Assembly (NCBI GenBank): GCA_016899975.1
Contig: JACJJN010000002.1
Coordinates: forward strand, 115,890-179,889
Reading direction: 5' to 3'
Length of the DNA: 64,000 nucleotides
Origin: Lacrimispora saccharolytica
Lineage (GTDB): Bacteria; Bacillota; Clostridia; Lachnospirales; Lachnospiraceae
The notes beneath the pieces were generated by a model, which was not told the origin of the DNA, did not search any database, and worked only from the letters and a program-made list of their open reading frames with translations. This document shows, in pieces, positions 27,628 to 35,118 of the stretch. The first letter of the stretch is position 1. Each line of letters begins with the position of its first letter. The position numbers and the translations under genes are program-made.

Positions 27628-28790
27628 TGTATCAGTATTATTGCCTGAATCCCATTGCGGAGGTTGGGCTGGGAAATTTCAGCGATCAGTATCAAAAAGC
27701 AGAGCAGCTTGAAGAAGCGCAGGCAGTCCTGGTGCGCAGTACATCGATGCATGAGATGGAGTTTCCTGAAAATCTGTATGCGGTTGCACGGGCAGGCGCC
27801 GGAGTCAATAATATTCCGCTGAAAGAATGTGCGGAGCGGGGAATCGTTGTATTCAACACGCCGGGAGCCAACGCCAACGGCGTCAAGGAACTGGTGATCG
27901 CCGGAATGCTTCTGGCATCGAGAGATATCGTCGGCGGCATTTCCTGGGTCAGGGAAGAAAAAGACAATCCTGAGATCCAGAAGCTGGCGGAAAAGAAGAA
28001 AAAACAGTTTGCCGGCTGTGAGATCAGCGGAAAGAAGCTGGGGATCATCGGTCTTGGCGCCATCGGCCAGCTGGTAGCAAACGCGGCGATCCCTCTTGGA
28101 ATGGAAGTTTACGGGTATGACCCCTACATCTCCGTGGACGCCGCGTGGAATCTGTCCCGGGCAATCCGCCATATCCAGAATGTGGAAGATATTTACCGGG
28201 AGTGTGATTACATTACGATCCATGTTCCGCTGCTTGACAGCACCAGAGGAATGCTTGACGAAAAGGCGGTCTCCATGATGAAAGACGGCGTGGTCATCCT
28301 GAACTATGCGAGAGATCTTCTTGCCGACGAGGATGCCATTCTTAAGGGGCTGGAGAGCGGAAAGATTAAACGTTATGTCACGGATTTTGCAAATCCGAAG
28401 GTAGCCGGTGCCGAGGGCGTGATCGTAACCCCGCATCTGGGCGCATCCACGGAAGAATCGGAAGATAACTGTGCGATCATGGCAGTGAAAGAGATCCGGG
28501 ATTTTATGGAAAATGGAAATATACGGAATTCGGTAAATTTCCCCAACTGTGATATGGGTATGTGTTCTGCAAAGGGCCGTATTACCATCTGCCACAGAAA
28601 TATCCCTAATATGCTGAGCCAGTTCACCAAGGTTATGGGCGACGCAGGCGTCAACATCTCCGACCTTGTGAACAAAGGAAAAGGCGATTACGCTTATACC
28701 ATGATGGATCTGGAAAGCCCTTCGACGGAAGAGATGGCAAAGCTTCTGGAGCAGGTGAAAGGCGTGCTTCGGGTACGGATTGTAAAATAA
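27627..28790 (+). CDS. serA: D-3-phosphoglycerate dehydrogenase
   Basis: 387 residues. First step of serine synthesis. NAD-binding motif KKLGIIGLGAIGQLVANAA, catalytic region GVVILNYARDLLADEDAI and TPHLGASTEESEDNCA, and a C-terminal ACT domain of about 75 residues (GRITICHRNIPNMLSQFTKV, then DAGVNISDLVNKGKG) that in other enzymes gives serine feedback. The N-terminus lacks the usual long first strand and begins at a conserved YQYYCLNPIAEVGL, typical of the short clostridial type. The ATG at 27627 has GAGGAGG at 10 bases. Translationally coupled to serC. Confidence 0.93.
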   Translation: MYQYYCLNPIAEVGLGNFSDQYQKAEQLEEAQAVLVRSTSMHEMEFPENLYAVARAGAGVNNIPLKECAERGIVVFNTPGANANGVKELVIAGMLLASRDIVGGISWVREEKDNPEIQKLAEKKKKQFAGCEISGKKLGIIGLGAIGQLVANAAIPLGMEVYGYDPYISVDAAWNLSRAIRHIQNVEDIYRECDYITIHVPLLDSTRGMLDEKAVSMMKDGVVILNYARDLLADEDAILKGLESGKIKRYVTDFANPKVAGAEGVIVTPHLGASTEESEDNCAIMAVKEIRDFMENGNIRNSVNFPNCDMGMCSAKGRITICHRNIPNMLSQFTKVMGDAGVNISDLVNKGKGDYAYTMMDLESPSTEEMAKLLEQVKGVLRVRIVK

Positions 28791-28801
28791 AAAATGTTTT
28801 G

Positions 28802-28841
28802 AGAGCTGCCGCGGGAGGTAATATGCGGCGGCTCTTTTCGT
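28802..28841 (+). terminator. Terminator after serA
   Basis: 11-bp stem (28802-28812 with 28825-28835, one G-U pair), 12-base loop, then TTTCG. Confidence 0.72.
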
Positions 28842-28886
28842 CTGCTTAAGGAGATTACTTTGACTGTTTAAGTGTGTCAGTTTCTC

Positions 28887-28915
28887 TTGTGCAGGTTCAG
28901 GAAAAATGGTACAAT
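28887..28915 (+). promoter_or_regulatory. Predicted promoter of glgB
   Basis: TTGTGC (28887-28892), 17 bases, TACAAT (28910-28915). Its position places the ATG at 28918 before the transcription start and supports the start at 28954. Confidence 0.6.
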
Positions 28916-28953
28916 AAATGAAAACCAACCGGCGAAGGAGGTCGTGGTCACAG

Positions 28954-31269
28954 ATGGAAGACAAATTATATGAAATGATGGATTGGGCGGAGATTGAAGC
29001 GGTGGTTTATTCGGAAGAAAATCAGCCGAGAAACATTCTCGGGCCCCACAAAACGAAAGACGGAATTGTTATCCAGGGATACTTTCCGGACGCTGTGGAA
29101 GCGTCAGTCAAGCTCCTTTCGGATGAAAAAACAGTTCCGATGGTTCAGGAGGACGAGGGCGGATATTTTGCCGTTCTGCTGCCCGGGACAAAGATTCCTG
29201 AGTACCGTTTTGTAGTCACAGGACCGGACGGGGAGAAGGAAGAATTTTACGATGCCTATGCGTTTCCTTGCCAGTTAGATGAAAAGGCGCAGAAACAGTT
29301 TGAAGCAGGAATCTGCTACAATGTCTATGAAATGCTGGGCGCGCATCCTGCAGTGATCGACGGTGTGCGCGGCACCTGTTTTGCCGTGTGGGCACCAAAT
29401 GCGATCCGTGTCAGCGTTGTGGGCGATTTCAACCACTGGGACGGAAGAATGCATCAGATGCATCTGCATGAATCCGGTATTTATGAATTGTTCATTCCGG
29501 AAGTAGGCGAAGGCGCGCTGTACAAATATGAGATTAAGGCCAAAGGAGGACTGGTATATCTGAAGGCGGATCCGTACGCCAATGCCTCCCAGCTGCGCCC
29601 GGATACGGCAAGTGTGGTAGCGGATCTCGGCAAATACCGCTGGCAGGACGGCGACTGGATGAAACAGCGGAGAAAAGTACAGGGGGACAAGACCCCGATG
29701 TATGTCTACGAAATGCATTTGGGTTCCTGGAAAAAGCCGGAGGATGACCGCGTATTTTACAATTATCGGGAAATCGCTCCGATGCTGGCGGAGTACGTAA
29801 AGGAAATGGGATTTACCCATGTAGAACTGATGCCTGTGATGGAGCACCCGCTGGACGAGTCCTGGGGATATCAGGTGACCGGCTATTATTCGCCGACCGC
29901 GAGATACGGAACTCCCGATGATTTTAAATACTTTATGGACTATATGCATCAGCAGGGAATCGGCGTGATCCTGGACTGGGTACCGGCACATTTTCCAAGA
30001 GATACGTTTGGACTGTCAGCCTTTGACGGAACCTGTCTGTATGAGCATCTGGACCCGAGAAAGGGCGCGCATCCTCACTGGGGAACGCTGATCTATAATT
30101 ACGGAAGACCGCAGGTGACCAACTTCCTGATCGCAAACGCGCTGTTCTGGGCGAAAGAGTACCACGCAGACGGCATCCGGATGGATGCGGTTGCCTCTAT
30201 GCTTTATCTGGACTATGGAAAACAGGACGGCGAGTGGGTTGCAAACATTTACGGCGGCAATGAAAACCTGGAAGCGATCGATTTCCTGAAACACCTGAAC
30301 AGTGTCTTCAAGAAACAGATCCCGGACGCGATGCTGATCGCGGAGGAATCCACCGCATGGCCGAAGATCACCGGAGATCTGCAGGACGACGGTCTGGGCT
30401 TTGACTATAAATGGAATATGGGATGGATGAATGACTTCATCGAGTATATGAAAAACGATCCGGTGTTCCGCGGCGCTCATCATGATCAGCTTACCTTCTC
30501 GATGATCTATGCCTACAGTGAGAAATTCCTGCTCAGTATTTCTCACGACGAGGTCGTTCACATGAAAGGATCTCTCTATACCAAGATGCCGGGCGACGAC
30601 GCGCAGAAACTTTCCAATCTGCGTCTGGCATATGGATATCAGGTAGCGCACCCGGGTAAAAAACTCTTGTTCATGGGACAGGAATTCGGCCAGATCCGGG
30701 AATGGAGTGAACAGAGAGGCCTGGATTGGGAACTGTTGGAGGAAGACGGACACAAACAGCTGCAGAGTTATATGAAAGAGCTCCTGAAACTGTACAAAAC
30801 GTGTCCGGCGCTGTATGAAAATGATTTCAATTCCGACGGCTTTGAGTGGATCAACTGTATGGAATGGGAGAAAAATCTGCTGATCTTCCTGAGAAAAACA
30901 AAAAAGAGGGAAGATACGCTTCTGATTGTGTGCAATTTCTTCAATGTGGAATACGACGACTTTATGATCGGCGTTCCGTATCAGGGAAAATATAAGGAGA
31001 TTTTCAACAGCGACGCCGCTGCGTTCGGCGGAACGGGAGTTGTAAATCCGAGAGTGAAGATGTCAAAGAAAGTGGAATGTGATGAACGGAAAAATTCCAT
31101 CACGGTAAAGATTCCGCCGCTTGGTATCTCTGTCTTCAGCTACACTCGTCCGGCGGAAAAAGCAAAAGACAACAAGACGGCAAAGACAAGACAGAAAAAG
31201 ACCTCCGCAACCGCGAAAAAGAACCTGAAAAAAGAACTGGAACAGAAATTTGAAACAGAGGAAAAGTAA
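28954..31269 (+). CDS. glgB: 1,4-alpha-glucan branching enzyme (GH13)
   Basis: 771 residues. Makes alpha-1,6 branches in glycogen. Order: an N-terminal beta module (ENQPRNILGPHK), a CBM48 (GTCFAVWAPNAIRVSVVGDF then NHWDGRMH), the GH13 barrel with DWVPAHFPRD, GIRMDAVASMLYLDYG (nucleophile Asp), LIAEESTAWP (acid/base Glu) and LSISHDEVVHMKGSL (third Asp), and a C-terminal beta domain. The last 50 residues are a lysine-rich tail (KAKDNKTAKTRQKKTSAT) beyond the usual end, likely disordered. The ATG at 28954 is used. No glgA, glgC or glgP is nearby. Confidence 0.95.
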   Translation: MEDKLYEMMDWAEIEAVVYSEENQPRNILGPHKTKDGIVIQGYFPDAVEASVKLLSDEKTVPMVQEDEGGYFAVLLPGTKIPEYRFVVTGPDGEKEEFYDAYAFPCQLDEKAQKQFEAGICYNVYEMLGAHPAVIDGVRGTCFAVWAPNAIRVSVVGDFNHWDGRMHQMHLHESGIYELFIPEVGEGALYKYEIKAKGGLVYLKADPYANASQLRPDTASVVADLGKYRWQDGDWMKQRRKVQGDKTPMYVYEMHLGSWKKPEDDRVFYNYREIAPMLAEYVKEMGFTHVELMPVMEHPLDESWGYQVTGYYSPTARYGTPDDFKYFMDYMHQQGIGVILDWVPAHFPRDTFGLSAFDGTCLYEHLDPRKGAHPHWGTLIYNYGRPQVTNFLIANALFWAKEYHADGIRMDAVASMLYLDYGKQDGEWVANIYGGNENLEAIDFLKHLNSVFKKQIPDAMLIAEESTAWPKITGDLQDDGLGFDYKWNMGWMNDFIEYMKNDPVFRGAHHDQLTFSMIYAYSEKFLLSISHDEVVHMKGSLYTKMPGDDAQKLSNLRLAYGYQVAHPGKKLLFMGQEFGQIREWSEQRGLDWELLEEDGHKQLQSYMKELLKLYKTCPALYENDFNSDGFEWINCMEWEKNLLIFLRKTKKREDTLLIVCNFFNVEYDDFMIGVPYQGKYKEIFNSDAAAFGGTGVVNPRVKMSKKVECDERKNSITVKIPPLGISVFSYTRPAEKAKDNKTAKTRQKKTSATAKKNLKKELEQKFETEEK

Positions 31270-31272
31270 TAC

Positions 31273-32112
31273 ATGACATTTGTGGAACAGATTTATCTCT
31301 ATCTGGAAGGAAAACTCGGAGGAGTTGTGGACTTTGTTCTGAAAGCTCTTCTTGCACTGATCATTTATTTCATTGCCAGAAAGCTGATTCAGAAATTATG
31401 TACAATAATCAAGAAGAACATGCTGAAATTCCGTGCGGATGAGGCGATCACCAGCTTTACGGTATCATTGGTCAAGTACTCTTTGAATATTCTTCTGGTG
31501 CTGACGATCATTGTCCAGCTGAATATTGTGAAAGAATCTTCCATCACCGCGGCGATTGCCTCTGCAGGCGTGGCAATTTCACTGGCACTGCAGGGCGGAC
31601 TTTCCAACTTTGCCGGAGGTGTGCTGATTCTTCTTCTGAAACCTTTTAAGGTAGGAGATTACATCGTCTTTCCCAATGAAAACCAGGAAGGCACGGTACT
31701 GAAGATCGAGATGTACTACACGACGATCAGCAGTGTGGACAACCGTACGATCATGATTCCCAACGCGAATCTTACCAACAGTACCATTGTCAATGTGACG
31801 GCGATGGAAAAAAGAAAGCTGGAGATCAAGGTGGGGATTTCCTATAACTCCAATCTCCAGACGGCGAAGGGAATCCTCCAGCGGCTGGTGGAAGAGGAAC
31901 CGCGTTTTCTGGAGGACGAGAAACAGTTTTTTGTTGACAATCTGGGGGAAAGCAGCATCACCGTAGGCCTGAGAGCCTGGGTGCTGACGGAAAATTACTG
32001 GCCGGTGAAATGGGAAATGAATGAAAAGATCAAAGCAGAGTTTGACAATGCCGGGATAGAGATTCCATTTCCTCAGCTGGATGTACATGTGAAATCCGCA
32101 GAGGAATCATAA
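31273..32112 (+). CDS. mscS: Small-conductance mechanosensitive channel (MscS)
   Basis: 279 residues. Heptameric channel that opens on membrane tension. Three N-terminal helices, the pore helix AAIASAGVAISLALQGGLSN with the conserved Gly/Ala pattern, then the beta domain (KPFKVGDYIVF, IMIPNANLTNSTIVN) and C-terminal alpha/beta part ending IEIPFPQLDVHVK. Starts 3 bp after the glgB stop, so the two are probably one transcript. Ends in a terminator. Confidence 0.95.
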   Translation: MTFVEQIYLYLEGKLGGVVDFVLKALLALIIYFIARKLIQKLCTIIKKNMLKFRADEAITSFTVSLVKYSLNILLVLTIIVQLNIVKESSITAAIASAGVAISLALQGGLSNFAGGVLILLLKPFKVGDYIVFPNENQEGTVLKIEMYYTTISSVDNRTIMIPNANLTNSTIVNVTAMEKRKLEIKVGISYNSNLQTAKGILQRLVEEEPRFLEDEKQFFVDNLGESSITVGLRAWVLTENYWPVKWEMNEKIKAEFDNAGIEIPFPQLDVHVKSAEES

Positions 32113-32182
32113 AATGCTGCGTGCATCTGTTTTGTCCCCTGCCAGAAGGCAGACGGATAAACGGACGCACGCAGCATTTTTT
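32111..32182. terminator. Bidirectional terminator after mscS
   Basis: Perfect 14-bp stem AAAATGCTGCGTGC (32111-32124) with GCACGCAGCATTTT (32167-32180), continuing TT. The 42-base loop contains a weak inner hairpin. Confidence 0.72.
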
Positions 32183-32185
32183 GCA

Positions 32186-32511
32186 TCAGCGGAGGATTTT
32201 ATCCATGGATTTTCCCTTTGCCAGCTCATCGATCAGCTTGTCAAGATAACGGATCTCCCGCATCAGAGGTTCCTGGATGTTTTCCACCCGCACGCCGCAG
32301 ACGACACCTTTGATCAATGTTCTGTTGGGATTCAACTCCGGGGCGTGACGAAAAAAGTCTCCGTAACTGATCGAACTTTCCGCTGCCGCCTCGATCTCTT
32401 CCGTCCGGTAGCCGGTGAGCCAGCCGATCACCTGGTTGACTTCTTCCACAGACCGCCCCTTTCCTGAACATGAACTGTCCATACGAATATGACTCTTATA
32501 GAAAATATCAT
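32186..32511 (-). pseudogene. DUF2200-family gene with a damaged 5' end
   Basis: About 90 residues match the DUF2200 family well from [18 protein letters not shown] through [20 protein letters not shown] to the C-terminus [18 protein letters not shown]. The N-terminal 25-30 residues expected before this (KMSFASVYPHYVQKAE-like) are not in frame. In another frame, ATG at 32511 gives [19 protein letters not shown], a degenerate match, suggesting a small deletion and frameshift around 32455-32465. The in-frame ATG at 32482 has no ribosome site. A sequencing error or a real short protein are alternatives. Function of the family is unknown. Confidence 0.55.
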
Positions 32512-32562
32512 AGCATCCTGCAGGGAAAAATAGAAGATGTTTTTCGTCGGGAAGCAACAAAA

Positions 32563-32622
32563 GGCTGAACGGCAGCGAAAAGAGCGTAACACTCCGGCTG
32601 GCTGAACGGCAGTGAGAAGAGC
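32563..32622. repeat. Pair of 23-bp direct repeats
   Basis: Copies at 32563-32585 and 32600-32622 begin GGCTGAACGGCAG and end AAGAGC, differing at two positions, with a 14-base gap containing CGTAACACTCCGGCT. They share the GCTGAAC/GTAAC words with the 135-bp palindromic elements and may be a scrambled copy. Confidence 0.5.
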
Positions 32623-32642
32623 TTATTTCTTTGATAAAAGCC

Positions 32643-32671
32643 TTGCATTTCGGGAAAAGTAGTGCTATACT
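32643..32671 (+). promoter_or_regulatory. Predicted promoter of the rimP-ribF operon
   Basis: TTGCAT (32643-32648), 17 bases, TATACT (32666-32671). The rimP start is about 140 bases downstream. Confidence 0.65.
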
Positions 32672-32700
32672 AAGGATGTTAAATAAAGTAACTGGCTAAG

Positions 32701-32731
32701 GAGTGGACGAAAACGTCCACTCTTTCTTTTG
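32701..32731 (+). terminator. Leader hairpin (attenuator-like) of the rimP operon
   Basis: GAGTGGACG (32701-32709), loop AAAA, CGTCCACTC (32714-32722), then TTTCTTTTG. A stable 9-bp stem and U-rich tail between promoter and first gene fits attenuation of the translation operon; NusA or another product could be the sensor (inference). Confidence 0.55.
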
Positions 32732-32816
32732 TAAATAAGAAGAGAATCCGGCCTGTCAGCAAAAAGGATTGATGGCAGGAACGGATCTTCGCCGGAGAAA
32801 AAAAGGTGGTGAGGAT

Positions 32817-33284
32817 TTGAGCAAAAAAGAAACCTATGAACAGAAAGCAGAGGAAATGATTCTTCCGATCGTGGAGGCGAACGGCTTTGAGCTGGTAGAC
32901 GTGGAGTATGTGAAAGAAGGACAGAACTGGTATCTGCGGGCATATATCGACAAAGAAGGCGGTATTACCGTGGATGACTGCGAGATCGTCAGCCGGGCAT
33001 TTTCTGATAAGCTGGATGAGAATGATTTTATTGAAGACGCCTACATCCTGGAGGTAAGCTCCCCGGGACTTGGACGCCCGCTCAAAAAAGAGAAGGATTA
33101 TCAGCGCAGTATGGGAAAAGAACTGGAAATCAGAACGTATCGTGCTGTGGACAGACGTAAGGAATTTTACGGGGTTCTCACCGCATATGATGAAGACAGC
33201 GTGACCATCGAGGAAGAAGACGGCACGCCGCGGACTTTTGCAAAGACAGACATTTCTTTGATACGGTTAGCATTCGATTTTTAG
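32817..33284 (+). CDS. rimP: Ribosome maturation factor RimP
   Basis: 155 residues with a TTG start. Assists assembly of the 30S subunit. Conserved IVEANGFELVDVEYVKEGQN, RAYIDKEGGITVDDCEIVSR and LEVSSPGLGRPLKKEKDYQR. The TTG at 32817 gives the normal length and has AAAGGTGG 7 bases upstream; earlier in-frame starts would add a basic extension not seen in the family. First gene of the long translation operon; nusA follows after 20 bp. Confidence 0.93.
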   Translation: MSKKETYEQKAEEMILPIVEANGFELVDVEYVKEGQNWYLRAYIDKEGGITVDDCEIVSRAFSDKLDENDFIEDAYILEVSSPGLGRPLKKEKDYQRSMGKELEIRTYRAVDRRKEFYGVLTAYDEDSVTIEEEDGTPRTFAKTDISLIRLAFDF

Positions 33285-33304
33285 TACAGGAGGAAGAGAA
33301 AAAA

Positions 33305-34501
33305 ATGAACACAGAATTAATGGAGGCTCTGGAAGTTCTGGAAAAAGAAAAAAATATCAGCAAAGAGTCACTTTTGGAGGCAATTGAACAATCCCTGCTT
33401 CAGGCATGTAAAAATCATTTCGGAAAAGCCGATAATGTAAAAGTAGTCATCAACTCGGAAACCGGTGATTTTCATGTGACAGCAGACAAAGAGGTTGTGG
33501 AAGAAGTGGAAGATCCGGTGATGCAGATCAGTCTTGCTGATGCACAGGCATACGATTCCCGCTATGAACTTGGCGATATCGTGCCGGTGGAGATCAAGTC
33601 CAAAGAATTTGGCCGTATCGCCACACAGAACGCGAAAAACGTGATCCTTCAGAAAATCCGTGAAGAAGAGAGAAAAGTTCTCTATGATCAGTATTTTGAG
33701 AAGGAACACGATGTGGTGACCGGTATTGTGCAGAGATATTCAGGCAAAAACGTCAGCATCAATCTTGGCAAGGTAGATGCCACCCTGACAGAAAATGAAC
33801 AGGTGAAAGGCGAAGTGTTCAAGCCAACCGAACGTATTAAACTGTATGTGCTGGAAGTCAAGAATACTCCGAAGGGACCGAAGGTGCTGGTTTCCCGTAC
33901 CCATCCGGAACTGGTAAAGCGCCTGTTTGAGGCAGAGGTGACCGAAGTCCGCGACGGTATCGTGGAGATCAAGAGCATTGCCCGTGAGGCAGGCTCCAGA
34001 ACCAAGATGGCTGTTTGGTCCAATGACCCGGATGTAGATGCGGTCGGCGCATGTGTCGGAATGAATGGAAGCCGTGTCAATGCGGTGGTGGATGAACTGA
34101 GAGGAGAAAAGATCGATATTATCACCTGGGATGAAAACCCGGCGCTGCTGATCGAGAATGCGCTGAGCCCTGCGAAGGTAATCTCCGTTATGGCAGATCC
34201 GGATGAGAAGACCGCGAAAGTCATCGTCCCGGATTACCAGCTCTCTCTCGCCATCGGAAAAGAAGGACAGAACGCAAGACTTGCGGCGCGTCTGACAGGA
34301 TTCAAGATCGATATCAAGAGCGAGACCCAGGCAAGAGAAGAAGGCGACTTCGATTACTTTGAGGAGGAAGAGGATTATTCCGACGAGGAGTATGAAGAAC
34401 TGCCGGAGGAAGAAGCTTTTGAGTACAGCGAGGACGCGGAAGACGAAGAAAGCTTTGCCTACGAAGATCAGCCGGCAGAGGAAGAAGGAGAGAGCATTTG
34501 A
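33305..34501 (+). CDS. nusA: Transcription termination/antitermination factor NusA
   Basis: 398 residues. Binds RNA polymerase and controls pausing, termination and antitermination. N-terminal domain 1-125, S1 domain about 130-200 (VTGIVQRYSGKNVSINLGKV), two KH domains (VGACVGMNGSRVNAVVDELR; IVPDYQLSLAIGKEGQNARL). The last 55 residues are almost entirely Glu, Asp, Tyr and Ser (a highly acidic tail), more marked than in Bacillus NusA. The stop overlaps the ylxR start by 3 bases. Confidence 0.97.
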   Translation: MNTELMEALEVLEKEKNISKESLLEAIEQSLLQACKNHFGKADNVKVVINSETGDFHVTADKEVVEEVEDPVMQISLADAQAYDSRYELGDIVPVEIKSKEFGRIATQNAKNVILQKIREEERKVLYDQYFEKEHDVVTGIVQRYSGKNVSINLGKVDATLTENEQVKGEVFKPTERIKLYVLEVKNTPKGPKVLVSRTHPELVKRLFEAEVTEVRDGIVEIKSIAREAGSRTKMAVWSNDPDVDAVGACVGMNGSRVNAVVDELRGEKIDIITWDENPALLIENALSPAKVISVMADPDEKTAKVIVPDYQLSLAIGKEGQNARLAARLTGFKIDIKSETQAREEGDFDYFEEEEDYSDEEYEELPEEEAFEYSEDAEDEESFAYEDQPAEEEGESI

Positions 34502-34770
34502 GTACCGTTCGTAAGGTGCCACTGCGTAAATGCATTGGCTGCAATGAAATGAAGAACAAAAAGGAAATGATCCGCGTGGTGAAAACCTCGGACAACGAGA
34601 TCATCCTTGATACGACCGGCAGAAAGAACGGCCGCGGCGCATATGTGTGCTGTTCCGAATGTCTGGCGAAAGCGATAAAAAACCGGGGACTTTCCCGTTC
34701 TCTGAGCGCGGAGATCCCGGAAGAGGTATATGCGAAACTGAAGGAGGCGTTTGCGGAACTTGAACATTAA
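34498..34770 (+). CDS. ylxR: YlxR (RnpM) family RNA-binding protein
   Basis: 90 residues, TTG start overlapping the nusA stop, with AAGGAGAG upstream. Conserved KVPLRKCIGCNEMKNKKEMI, the GRKNGRGAYVC loop and CSECLAKAIKNRGLSRSL. The family binds RNA and in Bacillus modulates RNase P. Fixed position between nusA and the L7Ae-like gene throughout Firmicutes. Confidence 0.93.
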   Translation: MSTVRKVPLRKCIGCNEMKNKKEMIRVVKTSDNEIILDTTGRKNGRGAYVCCSECLAKAIKNRGLSRSLSAEIPEEVYAKLKEAFAELEH

Positions 34771-35062
34771 GAAGGCCTGCGGCATGCTTGGGCTTGCGAT
34801 GCGGGCAGGAAAAGTGGCAAGCGGTGAATTTGCGACAGAAAAAGCAGTGAAGGAATACAAAGCGTATCTTGTGATCGTTGCCGCGGAGGCTTCAGAGAAT
34901 ACGCAGAAGAAATTCCGTAATATGTGTCAGTTTTATAAAGTCCCATATCTTGTTTTTGGAACGAAGGAAGAACTGGGCAGTATCATCGGAAAGGAATACC
35001 GGGCCAGCCTTGCGGTGTGTGATGAAAATTTTGCGAAAGTGATTCGAGAGCATCTTGCGTAA
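34760..35062 (+). CDS. ylxQ: L7Ae-family ribosomal/K-turn-binding protein (YlxQ)
   Basis: About 100 residues. L7Ae/L30e/S12e fold that binds RNA kink turns: LGLAMRAGKVASGEFATEKA, YLVIVAAEASENTQKKF and VPYLVFGTKEELGSIIGKE. Overlaps the ylxR end. TTG at 34760 (12 bases after AAGGAGG) or TTG at 34751 (3 bases after it) could be the start; the first gives the usual N-terminus. Confidence 0.88.
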   Translation: MNIKKACGMLGLAMRAGKVASGEFATEKAVKEYKAYLVIVAAEASENTQKKFRNMCQFYKVPYLVFGTKEELGSIIGKEYRASLAVCDENFAKVIREHLA

Positions 35063-35118
35063 GCGTAGCTGAAGTTTCAGATACGCTGTGACAGTGAAAT
35101 GGAAAGGTCGGTGTATCA

